Source: Sphingobacteriales bacterium (GTDB lineage Bacteria; Bacteroidota; Bacteroidia; Sphingobacteriales; Sphingobacteriaceae). Taken from it: 64,000 nt of DNA. The number at the start of each line of letters is the position of its first letter. Position 1 is the stretch's first letter. Below, piece by piece: positions 27,886-35,869 of the stretch. A program made the position numbers and the translations under genes. The DNA is taken from positions 110,595 through 174,594 of the forward strand of contig JAQBOG010000036.1 of the NCBI GenBank assembly GCA_028288165.1. Reading direction: 5' to 3'. The notes beneath the pieces were generated by a model. That model searched no databases, was not told the DNA's origin, and saw only the letters and a program-made list of their open reading frames with translations.

Positions 27886-28006
27886 TTCAACAATTATTTC
27901 CCTGATCGTTTTATCGAAACAGACTAACTCATCCCGGTAGGTGGAAACCAGGATGAGTTTTTGGTTTTACAGCTTTTTAGCTAGTTTCACGTCTTATTTT
28001 AATTTA

Positions 28007-29833
28007 ATGAAACAACTTCTATTTATTGCAGCTTTTTTATTTTCAGTGTCTGTTTCTGCCCAAAATAAATACAGCTATACACTTGATCTAAAAAATGTAG
28101 TTAGGGACAAGGTTTCCGTTGATTTAATAGTGCCTGAATTAGCAGGTAAAGAAGCTATTTTTTCTTTTGCAAAAGCAATTCCGGGTTCATATGCACAGAA
28201 GGACTACGGAAGATTTATTGAAAATTTAATCGCATTTGATAAAAATGGAGTAAAGCTGAAAATTGTTAAATTGAACAATAACCAATATCAAATCAATAAT
28301 GCTAATCAATTAAGGCGAATCAGTTATGAAGTAAATGATACTTGGGACGAGAAGCATAAAAATTTCATTTTCCAGCCAGGTGGATCTAATATAGAAGCAG
28401 GCAAAAACTTCGTGCTAAATAATTACGCGTTCTGCGGATATTTTGAAAATCAAACCAACATTCCGTTTGAAATTAGTATACAAAAACCTGCAAATCTTTT
28501 TGCTGCTACACACTTAACCGTGAAAATAAAATCCCCTGAAGAGGATTTCGTAACTGCCAAAAACTTTTTCACCCTTTCTGATAACCCTATAATGTATGCA
28601 GTTCCTGATACCACTTCGTTTATGGTTGGTAAAAGCAAAATTAATGTAGCAGTAGCTTCAGCAACAGGAAAGGTAAAAAGTACGCAAATAGCCGAATTTC
28701 TTAAGCCGATGTCAAAAGCTTTAGAAAAGTTTTTTAATGGGTTGCCTGTTGATAGTTATCAATTTTTGTATTTCTTCGAAGATCCTGAAAAAGCACTTAT
28801 TAATCGGGAAAAAGAAGAAGGCGGATATGGTGCCTTAGAGCACAATTATTCGTCATTGTATTATTTGCCTGAAATTGGATACGAAACGCAATTGAAAACC
28901 ATGGTTAATGAAGTTTCAAGTCATGAATTCTTGCATATTTTAACGCCATTGAATCTTCATAGTGAAGAGATCGAAAGCTTTGATTTTACAAACCCGAAGA
29001 TGTCTAAGCATTTGTGGTTGTATGAGGGCGTAACAGAATACTTCGCCAACTTGGTTCAGTTGCAAAACGGCTTATTGACAGAAAAGGAATTCTTTAAAAA
29101 TATGAATGATAAAATCAATCAATCTGAAGAATATGGCAATTTTTCAATGACGGAAATGAGCACCCACGTAATGGAAGATAGTTTCCAGAAAAAATATAAT
29201 AGTGTTTATAATAAAGGGGCCTTAATCGCTTTCTTTCTTGATTTAGCCATTCGCGAAAAAACAGAGGGTAAATCTGATCTGAAAACAGCTATTACTGATT
29301 TAGTGAAAAAGTACGGACCTAACAAACCGTTTCGGGACGAATCATTATTCGGCGAGATTGTTGCAGTAACCCATCCGGAGATCAAAGTTTTTATCGACGA
29401 GCATATATCAGGAAATAAGCCCTTGCCCTTAGCAGAATATTTTAACAAGGTTGGATATGAATATCTTAAAGAAAAAGAACAAGCAGCTTTTTATGTGGGG
29501 CAATTAGGTTTAAAGTATGACGAAGCTGCAGGGAATTTTGTATTTACAGGTGTTAAAGAGAATAAGTTAGATATCAAGGAGGACGATATTTTTGTTAAGG
29601 TAGATGAGATATCAGTAACTACAGCTAATTTAGAAGAAGTGTGGGAAAAGTATTTCAATATGAATATTACACACCCGGAACTAGCTGTATTAGTCAAGAG
29701 AAACGGTTCAGAAAAACTATTGAAAGGGACATTGAATACAGGTCATTTTTCAACAAAAAACTACCTCGGCCCTGTTCCAAATAAAACTGATCAGCAAACT
29801 AAAAATCTTAATCAGCTTAAAGCGCAAAACTAA
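28007..29833 (+). CDS. M61 family (glycyl aminopeptidase-like) metallopeptidase with PDZ domain
   Basis: 608 residues from ATG 28007, chosen because it opens a clean signal peptide ending VSAQ; an earlier GTG at 27941 would add 22 unsuited residues. Zinc motif HEFLH is at about residues 306-310, followed by the conserved LWLYEGVTEYFANL. An N-terminal beta domain precedes the catalytic part, and a PDZ-like domain (about residues 500-590) follows. A secreted or periplasmic peptidase; M61 members prefer N-terminal Gly/Ala. Confidence 0.93.
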   Translation: MKQLLFIAAFLFSVSVSAQNKYSYTLDLKNVVRDKVSVDLIVPELAGKEAIFSFAKAIPGSYAQKDYGRFIENLIAFDKNGVKLKIVKLNNNQYQINNANQLRRISYEVNDTWDEKHKNFIFQPGGSNIEAGKNFVLNNYAFCGYFENQTNIPFEISIQKPANLFAATHLTVKIKSPEEDFVTAKNFFTLSDNPIMYAVPDTTSFMVGKSKINVAVASATGKVKSTQIAEFLKPMSKALEKFFNGLPVDSYQFLYFFEDPEKALINREKEEGGYGALEHNYSSLYYLPEIGYETQLKTMVNEVSSHEFLHILTPLNLHSEEIESFDFTNPKMSKHLWLYEGVTEYFANLVQLQNGLLTEKEFFKNMNDKINQSEEYGNFSMTEMSTHVMEDSFQKKYNSVYNKGALIAFFLDLAIREKTEGKSDLKTAITDLVKKYGPNKPFRDESLFGEIVAVTHPEIKVFIDEHISGNKPLPLAEYFNKVGYEYLKEKEQAAFYVGQLGLKYDEAAGNFVFTGVKENKLDIKEDDIFVKVDEISVTTANLEEVWEKYFNMNITHPELAVLVKRNGSEKLLKGTLNTGHFSTKNYLGPVPNKTDQQTKNLNQLKAQN

Positions 29834-29876
29834 AACGTAGCCAATAGGTTTTTTTACAAAAAACAGTAAATAGCAG

Positions 29877-29907
29877 TTGTAAAAATCATATTTTTTTCAA
29901 TACTTTG
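29877..29907 (+). promoter_or_regulatory. Candidate promoter of the arginine operon
   Basis: TTG at 29877 and TACTTTG ending at 29907, about 21 bases apart, resemble the Bacteroidota TTTG/TAnnTTTG pair with one base missing in the -7 box. Transcription from about 29912 would produce a leader of about 325 nt before the first large gene, containing the leader ORF and terminators below. Confidence 0.45.
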
Positions 29908-29967
29908 CATCTGATTTATAATGTTAATTCGTTGCCTCTCTGTTAGGTAAGAAAGTAAATAAAAAAA

Positions 29968-30102
29968 ATGAATATATCCATTCACATAGCACTTACTGAA
30001 GCCACAGCCAGACCCGGTTATGCCTTGAGTACGATGCCTGGAAAATTCGACAGAGAAAAAACAATCTACAGGTTGCGACGACCCTTTATTCCCAGAGCTT
30101 GA
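29968..30102 (+). CDS. Leader ORF, 44 codons, upstream of the arginine operon
   Basis: ATG after an A-rich stretch (AAATAAAAAAAATG), as many starts are in this phylum. The peptide begins MNISIHIALTEATARPGYAL and ends YRLRRPFIPRA; six Arg codons (AGA, AGA, AGG, CGA, CGA, AGA), four of them in the last ten codons. It precedes two terminator hairpins and the arg operon. Classic leader-peptide attenuation would use exactly this layout, but I saw no clear antiterminator. Alternatively the whole 406-base gap is a structured non-coding leader. Confidence 0.45.
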   Translation: MNISIHIALTEATARPGYALSTMPGKFDREKTIYRLRRPFIPRA

Positions 30103-30178
30103 TTTAATTTAAACTCAAAAATCACTGCTCCCGGACAGTCCAATCCGGAAATTCAAATTCAATATTTTTTAACCAACT

Positions 30179-30226
30179 AAAGACTAAATACGTAGTCTTT
30201 TTTCCGCTTCAAAAACGGATTTTTTT
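30179..30226 (+). terminator. Tandem terminator/attenuator hairpins in the arginine leader
   Basis: First: AAAGACTA / TAGTCTTT around AATACG, then TTT (30179-30203). Second: TCCG / CGGA around nine bases, then seven T (30203-30226). The start of the GNAT gene follows 13 bases later, so transcripts from the upstream promoter must cross both. A small hairpin TCCGG-type pair (CCGGA/TCCGG) lies just before at about 30131-30148. Confidence 0.65.
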
Positions 30227-30238
30227 CTTTACCATCAG

Positions 30239-30910
30239 ATGAAAGAAAACGAGTTTGTTGTAATACCTGCAACAGAACAACATATCCATTACTCACAACA
30301 AATTGTTGATGAGATGGAAGAATCCGCCAAAGCACGTGGTACTGGCATTGCCCGTCGTTCACCAGATTATGTAGCTAAAAAAATGCAAGAAGGTAAGGCT
30401 GTAATAGCTTTGCATAAAGATGGTACCTGGGCTGGTTTCTGTTATATAGAAACTTGGAGCCATGGCCAATTTCTAGCCAATTCGGGATTAATTGTTAGTC
30501 CTCAATTCAGGAATTGTGGTTTAGCAAAAGCTATTAAATATCGTGTTTTTGAACTTTCACGTCAAAAGTATCCGGAAGCAAAGATTTTTGGATTAACTAC
30601 AGGATTGGCAGTGATGAAGATTAACTCTGAATTAGGTTATGAACCTGTTACCTATTCTGAGCTTACCCAGGATGAAGAATTTTGGAAAGGTTGCCAAAGC
30701 TGCGTTAATTACGATATTTTAAAAAGTAAAGATCGTAAAAACTGCATGTGCACGGCTATGCTCTGGGATCCTGAAGAAAAAGCAAAAGAAATAGAAGATA
30801 AAATGAAACAGATTACGCACAAAGCATCACTGCTGGAGCGTATCACTAATACTATAAAACGGTCGGCAAAAGATATTATGCCTTTATTACTGATCTCATC
30901 GAAATTATAA
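30239..30910 (+). CDS. GNAT N-acetyltransferase, likely acyl-glutamate synthase of the arginine pathway
   Basis: 223 residues. GNAT acetyl-CoA motif A is VSPQFRNCGLAKAIKYRVFE, with motif B around FGLTTGLAVMKINSELGYEPV. A Cys cluster C-x2-C-x13-C-x-C follows (GCQSCVNYD to NCMCTAM), suggesting a metal site not usual in GNATs. As first gene of an arg operon with no argJ or classical argA, it is the best candidate for making N-acetyl- or N-succinylglutamate. That assignment rests on position. The gene may be under arginine-sensitive attenuation. Confidence 0.78.
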   Translation: MKENEFVVIPATEQHIHYSQQIVDEMEESAKARGTGIARRSPDYVAKKMQEGKAVIALHKDGTWAGFCYIETWSHGQFLANSGLIVSPQFRNCGLAKAIKYRVFELSRQKYPEAKIFGLTTGLAVMKINSELGYEPVTYSELTQDEEFWKGCQSCVNYDILKSKDRKNCMCTAMLWDPEEKAKEIEDKMKQITHKASLLERITNTIKRSAKDIMPLLLISSKL

Positions 30911-30922
30911 TACAGATACAAA

Positions 30923-32152
30923 ATGAAGAAGAAAGTTGTTTTAGCATTTAGCGGCGGATTAGACACCTCTTTTTGCTGCATACATTTGGCGCAAGACCGT
31001 AATTTGGAAGTTCATTCCGTTATTGTAAACACTGGTGGATTTTCAGAACAAGAATTAAAAGCAATTGAAGAGCGTGCCTATGTATTAGGCGTAGCATCGC
31101 ATGCGGTAGTTGACGAAACAGAAAATTATTACAAAAGCTGCATTAAATATTTAGTTTTTGGCAATGTGCTTAAAAATGCAACCTATCCGCTTTCTGTGAG
31201 CGCAGAACGTGTTAGCCAGGCAACTGCAATAGCTAATTATGTAAAGAAAATTGGCGCTGATTATGTTGCTCACGGTAGTACCGGTGCAGGCAATGATCAG
31301 GTGCGTTTTGATATGATTTTCAACATCATGATTCCGGGAGTTGAAATAATTACTCCGATTCGTGACTTGAAATTAAGCCGTGAAGCTGAAATTGAATATT
31401 TGAATAATCATGGAGTAGAGTACAGTGCTGAAAAAGCAAAATACTCAATCAATAAGGGAATTTGGGGCACATCTGTAGGCGGTAAAGAAACACTTACATC
31501 TCATGAAACATTGCCCGAAGAAGCATGGCCTACGCAAGTTACCGAAACAACTGAACGTAGATTAACCCTTGAGTTTAAAAACGGAGAACTAGTTGGCATT
31601 GATGGTGAAATTCTACCGTCCACACAAGCAATCCAAAAACTACAGGAGATAGCTCAGCCGTACGGTATTGGTAGAGATATACACGTAGGGGATACCATAA
31701 TAGGTATTAAAGGCCGTGTTGGTTTCGAAGCTGCTGCGCCTGTAATTATTATAAAAGCACACCATACATTAGAAAAGCATACGCTTACTAAGTGGCAATT
31801 AAGTTGGAAAGATCAATTATCAGCATTTTACGGTAATTGGTTGCATGAAGGGCAATTCCATGACCCGATTATGCGCAACATTGAAGCATTTTTGCAAGAC
31901 ACTCAAAAAACGGTTACTGGGAAAGTATTTGTTCAATTAAACCCTTATCGTTTCCAAGTAATTGGAATTGAATCTAAACATGATTTAATGTCGAGCAAAT
32001 TTGGAAGCTACGGTGAAATGAATAATGCTTGGACAGGTGAAGATGTAAAGGGTTTTTCTAAAATATTTGGTAATCAGGTGATGATTTACCATAAGGTCAA
32101 CGCCCCCCAGCCCCATGAAGGGGGAGACCTAAACCTCAATTTAAATGATTAA
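30923..32152 (+). CDS. argG: Argininosuccinate synthase
   Basis: 409 residues. ATP-pyrophosphatase P-loop LAFSGGLDTSFC at the N-terminus, then YVAHGSTGAGNDQVRFD for citrulline/aspartate binding. Condenses citrulline with aspartate using ATP; in the acylated variant of the pathway citrulline is formed by ArgE just before this step. The native ending appears to be about MIYHKVN. The last 15-17 residues (from APQPHEGGDL on) are encoded by a palindromic repeat shared with the argC start. The stop overlaps the argC start by eight bases. Confidence 0.96.
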   Translation: MKKKVVLAFSGGLDTSFCCIHLAQDRNLEVHSVIVNTGGFSEQELKAIEERAYVLGVASHAVVDETENYYKSCIKYLVFGNVLKNATYPLSVSAERVSQATAIANYVKKIGADYVAHGSTGAGNDQVRFDMIFNIMIPGVEIITPIRDLKLSREAEIEYLNNHGVEYSAEKAKYSINKGIWGTSVGGKETLTSHETLPEEAWPTQVTETTERRLTLEFKNGELVGIDGEILPSTQAIQKLQEIAQPYGIGRDIHVGDTIIGIKGRVGFEAAAPVIIIKAHHTLEKHTLTKWQLSWKDQLSAFYGNWLHEGQFHDPIMRNIEAFLQDTQKTVTGKVFVQLNPYRFQVIGIESKHDLMSSKFGSYGEMNNAWTGEDVKGFSKIFGNQVMIYHKVNAPQPHEGGDLNLNLND

Positions 32153-32191
32153 GGAAGCTGTAAATACTCCCCCTTCATGGGACCGGGGGGC
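32102..32191. repeat. Palindromic repeat pair across the argG/argC junction
   Basis: Left arm 32102-32126 (GCCCCCCAGCCCCATGAAGG...) and right arm 32167-32191 (CTCCCCCTTCATGGGACC...) are inverted copies matching at 23 of 25 positions, with 40 bases between. The left arm is translated as the argG tail, the right arm as argC residues about 8-16 (NTPPSWDRGA). Both arms are read through in frame. Confidence 0.85.
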
Positions 32192-33242
32192 AGTAGGTAT
32201 TATTGGCGGCGCTGGTTATACTGGTGGAGAATTACTCCGGATATTAATTAATCATCCACAGGTTGACATTGCCTTTGTACATAGCAATAGTAATGCGGGC
32301 AATTTAATATCTGATGTGCATACAGATCTTTTTGGGGACACTGATTTAAGGTTTTCTGATAATGAAGCTTTGAAAGTCCTCTCCCCCGGAGAGGATTTAG
32401 GTGAGGCTGTAGCTGTTCTTTTTTTATGTGTTGGCCATGGCGATGCCAAAAAGTTTTTAGCTGCCAATCCTGTAAAAGAGGGGATCAAAATAATTGATCT
32501 AAGCCAGGATTTTAGATTATTGGCTACTTCGAAGTTTGAGCAAGAAGATAAAGCTTACAACTCACAACCCACAACCCGCAACTTTACTTATGGTCTTCCA
32601 GAATTAAATCGCGAAGCCATTAAAACGGCAAATAATATAGCTAACCCAGGTTGTTTTGCTACTTGTATTCAAGTGGGATTACTTCCATTGGCTAAAGCAG
32701 GTTTGTTAAAAAGTGAAGTTCATATAAACGCTACAACAGGTTCTACTGGAGCAGGACAGAGTTTAGCCGCTACGTCACATTTTACTTGGAGGAATAATAA
32801 TCTTTCCATTTATAAAGCTTTTGAACACCAACATTTAAAGGAAATCAGCGAAAGCTTGAATTCTTTTCTCCCTTCTCCTTTAGAAGAGGGGTCGGGGGTG
32901 AGGCTAAACTTCATTCCTCAACGAGGAGATTTCACACGCGGCATTCTTGCCGCTATGTATACAGAATCGGATATAAGTATCGAGGATGCTTATAAAATTT
33001 ATGAAGATTATTTTGCCGGTCATCCATTTACGCACATCAGTAAACGCAACATCGATTTAAAACAGGTAGTGAATACAAACAAATGCCTGATTCATTTAGA
33101 GAAACATGGCAACAAATTATTCATCATCAGTATGATAGATAATCTTCTTAAAGGTGCGAGCGGACATGCCGTTCAAAATATGAACCTCATGTTTGGGTTT
33201 GAAGAAACAACGGGATTAAGGCTGAAAGCTAGCGCTTTTTGA
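32145..33242 (+). CDS. argC: N-acyl-gamma-glutamyl-phosphate reductase
   Basis: 365 residues, longer than usual because three stretches are repeat-derived: about residues 8-16, 78-88 (VLSPGEDLGEA) and 241-254 (PSPLEEGSGVR). The core is intact: NAD(P)-binding VGIIGGAGYTGGELLRIL, the catalytic motif NPGCFATCIQ and the C-terminal GASGHAVQNMNLM. It reduces acyl-glutamyl phosphate to the semialdehyde. Since the inserted residues are at loops and the active-site residues remain, the enzyme is probably functional. Confidence 0.95.
   Translation: MIKEAVNTPPSWDRGAVGIIGGAGYTGGELLRILINHPQVDIAFVHSNSNAGNLISDVHTDLFGDTDLRFSDNEALKVLSPGEDLGEAVAVLFLCVGHGDAKKFLAANPVKEGIKIIDLSQDFRLLATSKFEQEDKAYNSQPTTRNFTYGLPELNREAIKTANNIANPGCFATCIQVGLLPLAKAGLLKSEVHINATTGSTGAGQSLAATSHFTWRNNNLSIYKAFEHQHLKEISESLNSFLPSPLEEGSGVRLNFIPQRGDFTRGILAAMYTESDISIEDAYKIYEDYFAGHPFTHISKRNIDLKQVVNTNKCLIHLEKHGNKLFIISMIDNLLKGASGHAVQNMNLMFGFEETTGLRLKASAF
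32376..32410 (+). repeat. In-frame palindromic repeat within argC (first)
   Basis: CCTCTCCCCCGGAGAGG with the trailing TTTAGGTGAGGCT, same family as the copies at 32866-32905 and 35897-35932 (CTCTCC...GGAGAGGGTCGGGGTGAGGCT). Translated as VLSPGEDLGEA inside argC. Confidence 0.75.
32866..32905 (+). repeat. In-frame palindromic repeat within argC (second)
   Basis: TTCTCCTTTAGAAGAGGGG followed by TCGGGGGTGAGGCT. Same DNA element as the argB copy, with one extra G that changes the frame within it. Translated as PSPLEEGSGVRL. Confidence 0.8.
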
Positions 33243-33249
33243 GTAATAA

Positions 33250-33272
33250 GTGGTAAGTTTTAAGTTATAAGT
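33250..33272 (+). repeat. Inverted repeat, left arm, flanking the IVP gene
   Basis: GTGGTAAGTTTTAAGTTATAAGT-like arm, 7 bases after the argC stop. It matches the reverse complement of 33674-33696 at 20 of 23 positions. Internally it is an array of AAGTTNT heptamers. Confidence 0.75.
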
Positions 33273-33284
33273 ACCTAGCACTCT

Positions 33285-33647
33285 ATGCAAAACTATAAAG
33301 ATTTAAAAGTTTGGTCTAAAGCACATCAGCTTACTTTAGATGTTTATTTACTTAGCAAAGAGTTTCCAAAGGAAGAACTATATAGTTTAACAAACCAGCT
33401 TAGAAGGGCTATTTCTTCAATACCCGCTAATATTGCGGAAGGTTGCGGAAAAAATTCTCAACTTGATTTTGCTAACTTCTTAAATATAGCGTTAGGTTCG
33501 GCAAATGAGTCAGAGTATTTCTTGCTCCTCTCGAAAGACCTTGGATACTTAAAACTTGAAAATCATCTAATCTTAGATTCCAATATTAATGAAATTAAAG
33601 CGATGCTTATTTCTCTGATTAAACTTATCAGAGCGAATAAAGCCTAA
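33285..33647 (+). CDS. Four-helix-bundle protein (23S rRNA IVS / S23 family)
   Basis: 120 residues, all helical, opening YKDLKVWSKAHQLTLDVYLL and including SIPANIAEGCGKNSQLDFANFL, the family signature (TIGR02436/IVP). Members occur in 23S rRNA intervening sequences, and relatives include the Avd accessory protein of diversity-generating retroelements; they are pentameric helical bundles of uncertain role. Here it is within the arginine operon between argC and argD, flanked by inverted repeats. No reverse transcriptase or target gene is nearby, so a DGR is unlikely. Confidence 0.88.
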   Translation: MQNYKDLKVWSKAHQLTLDVYLLSKEFPKEELYSLTNQLRRAISSIPANIAEGCGKNSQLDFANFLNIALGSANESEYFLLLSKDLGYLKLENHLILDSNINEIKAMLISLIKLIRANKA

Positions 33648-33673
33648 ACATATAAGTGGTTAGACGACTTAGA

Positions 33674-33696
33674 ACTTACTACTTAAAACTTACAAC
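33674..33696 (-). repeat. Inverted repeat, right arm, flanking the IVP gene
   Basis: Read on the minus strand GTTGTAAGTTTTAAGTAGTAAG..., matching the left arm at 33250-33272 (20 of 23). It ends six bases before the argD start. Confidence 0.75.
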
Positions 33697-33701
33697 TCAA
33701 A

Positions 33702-34868
33702 ATGAAACTATTCGACGTATATCCAATAAACGATATTGAGATCGTAAAGGCTGAAGGAAGCCGGGTTTGGGATGAAAATGGAACAGAATATTTAGATTTA
33801 TATGGTGGTCATGCAGTGATTTCTATTGGACACACGCATCCGCATTACGTTGAACGATTAACCAACCAACTTCATAAAGTAGGATTTTATTCAAATTCTG
33901 TTAAAATATCCATTCAACAAGAGCTTGCCGATAAACTTGGAAAAGTATCTGGTAAGGAAGATTTCCAATTATTCCTGGTAAACTCAGGAGCTGAGGCAAA
34001 CGAAAATGCATTAAAGCTAGCCTCGTTTTATAATAACAGAAAAAAGGTAATCGCTTTTACCGGCGCCTTCCATGGGCGTACCTCTTTAGCCGTTTCAGTA
34101 ACTAATAATCCAAAAATAGTTGCTCCAGTAAATCAAACAGACAATGTCATATTTCTTCCATTTAACGATGTAGAAGCTTTAGAAAACGCGTTTAAAGAGT
34201 TTGGAAATGAGGTGTCTTCTGTAATAGTTGAAGGAATACAAGGAGTTGGTGGAATCCGGGAAGCTTCCACAGAATTTTTAAGAAAAATTCGGTTTGTATG
34301 TGATGAATATAATTCAGTTTTTATTGCTGATAGCGTTCAATGCGGTTATGGCCGTACGGGAAAGTTTTACTCGCATGATTACGCTGGAGTGGAAGCGGAT
34401 ATTTATTCCATGGCTAAAGGAATGGGGAATGGTTTTCCAATCGGAGCTATTTCTATCTCACCTAAATTAAAACCTTGGCATTTTATGCTTGGAACTACTT
34501 TCGGTGGTAATCATTTGGCTTGCGCTGCTGCATTAGCAGTTCTAGAAATAGTTGAGCAAGATAATTTATTGTATAATGCGGAGGAAGTTGGCAACTATCT
34601 GATTACTGAATTAAAGAAACTTCCTCAAATTAAAGAAGTTCGTGGCAGAGGTTTAATGATTGGCATCGAATTGCCTGAAGAGCTTGCTCATGTTAAAAAA
34701 GAGCTTCTTTTTAAACACCATATATTTACAGGTGAAGCCAAGCCCAATACAATACGTTTATTACCTGCTTTAAACTTAACTAAGGCAGACGCTGACATAT
34801 TTTTGGAAGCATTTAGCTTGGAGCTGGCTCCAAAACCTTCAAAAGGGGACAAGGAATTAGTTCAATAA
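33702..34868 (+). CDS. argD: Acetyl/succinyl-ornithine aminotransferase
   Basis: 388 residues, class III PLP aminotransferase. PLP lysine in SMAKGMGNGFPIGA, HGRTSLAVSVT, and DSVQCGYGRTGKFY are in place. Converts acyl-glutamate semialdehyde to acyl-ornithine with glutamate as donor. The last dozen residues (APKPSKGDKELVQ) exceed the natural fold and coincide with the left arm of a degenerate palindromic repeat before argF'. Confidence 0.94.
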   Translation: MKLFDVYPINDIEIVKAEGSRVWDENGTEYLDLYGGHAVISIGHTHPHYVERLTNQLHKVGFYSNSVKISIQQELADKLGKVSGKEDFQLFLVNSGAEANENALKLASFYNNRKKVIAFTGAFHGRTSLAVSVTNNPKIVAPVNQTDNVIFLPFNDVEALENAFKEFGNEVSSVIVEGIQGVGGIREASTEFLRKIRFVCDEYNSVFIADSVQCGYGRTGKFYSHDYAGVEADIYSMAKGMGNGFPIGAISISPKLKPWHFMLGTTFGGNHLACAAALAVLEIVEQDNLLYNAEEVGNYLITELKKLPQIKEVRGRGLMIGIELPEELAHVKKELLFKHHIFTGEAKPNTIRLLPALNLTKADADIFLEAFSLELAPKPSKGDKELVQ

Positions 34869-34906
34869 TACACTATTAATACTCTCCCTTTAGGGAGCTG
34901 GAGGGC
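34829..34906. repeat. Palindromic repeat pair at the argD/argF' junction
   Basis: Right arm 34882-34906 (CTCTCCCTTTAGGGAGCTGG...) belongs to the same family as the argC arm CTCCCCCTTCATGGG.... The left arm (about 34829-34853, CCAAAACCTTCAAAAGGGGA) is a degenerate complement and forms the argD C-terminus. The right arm ends three bases before the argF' start and may influence its ribosome access. Confidence 0.6.
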
Positions 34907-34909
34907 AAA

Positions 34910-35869
34910 ATGAGATTATTTTCTTCGGTTAACGATGTAACCAATGTTCAACAATTAGTACAAGAGGCTTTAGCGCTTAAGGGAAATCCGTATGCGCATA
35001 AACATCTGGGTGAAAACAAAACGTTAGGATTGGTTTTTTTGAATCCTAGTCTGCGTACTCGTTTAAGTACCCAAAAGGCTGCTTTAAACTTGGGTATGAA
35101 TGTGATGGTGATGAATTTGGACAAAGAGGGCTGGGCATTAGAAACGCAAGATGGTGTGATCATGAATGGTACTACGGTAGAACATATTCGTGAAGCCGCT
35201 GCGGTTATGGGTGAGTATTGCGATATTTTAGGTATTCGTTCATTTCCAAAACTTCAGGATCGTGAGGAAGATTATAGTGAAGATCTGTTTAATAAATTCG
35301 TTAAATTTTGTGCTGTTCCTGTGGTAAGTTTAGAAAGTGCCACTCGTCATCCACTACAAAGTTTAGCCGATTTAGTTACTATTCAAGAGAACAAAACTTC
35401 CGCTAAACCTAAGGTAGTGTTAACATGGGCACCTCACGTTAAACCCTTGCCACAAGCTGTTCCGAATTCTTTCGCTGAATGGATGTGTAAGGCACAATCA
35501 GAAGGATTAATTGATTTTGTGATCACTCATCCGGCAGGGTATGAATTAAGTAAAGATTTTACTCAAGGAGCTGCAATAACTCATAATCAAAATGAAGCGT
35601 TGAAGGATGCGGATTTTGTATATGTAAAAAACTGGTCGAGTTACAAGGAATATGGTAGAATTCTAAGTGATGGTAAAGGTTGGATGCTTGATCATTCCCG
35701 TTTAGAACAAACAAATAATGCGAAAGTGATGCATTGCCTTCCCGTTAGGAGAGACCTTGAATTATCAGCTGAAATTTTAGACGGGCCACATTCTATTGTC
35801 ATAAAAGAAGCTTCGAATCGGGTTTGGGCTGCGCAAGCGGTTCTTAAAAATATGTTAGAATCGTTATGA
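34910..35869 (+). CDS. argF': N-succinylornithine (acetylornithine-type) carbamoyltransferase
   Basis: 319 residues. Carbamoyl-phosphate motif is NPSLRTR (instead of the OTCase STRTR). ATRHPLQSLADL and HCLPVRR complete the active site, as in the AOTCase/SOTCase group. At the position that separates succinyl- from acetylornithine enzymes (Pro90 in Bacteroides fragilis, Glu92 in Xanthomonas campestris) this protein has Val90 (NGTTVEHI). Published mutants at this site make Val, Pro, Ser or Ala confer succinylornithine specificity, so SOTCase is the better call. It overlaps argB by four bases. Confidence 0.9.
   Translation: MRLFSSVNDVTNVQQLVQEALALKGNPYAHKHLGENKTLGLVFLNPSLRTRLSTQKAALNLGMNVMVMNLDKEGWALETQDGVIMNGTTVEHIREAAAVMGEYCDILGIRSFPKLQDREEDYSEDLFNKFVKFCAVPVVSLESATRHPLQSLADLVTIQENKTSAKPKVVLTWAPHVKPLPQAVPNSFAEWMCKAQSEGLIDFVITHPAGYELSKDFTQGAAITHNQNEALKDADFVYVKNWSSYKEYGRILSDGKGWMLDHSRLEQTNNAKVMHCLPVRRDLELSAEILDGPHSIVIKEASNRVWAAQAVLKNMLESL

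Noticed and set aside
33285..33647. Diversity-generating retroelement (Avd-like protein)
   Set aside because: No reverse transcriptase, template repeat or variable target is near; the protein fits the IVP/S23 family equally well.
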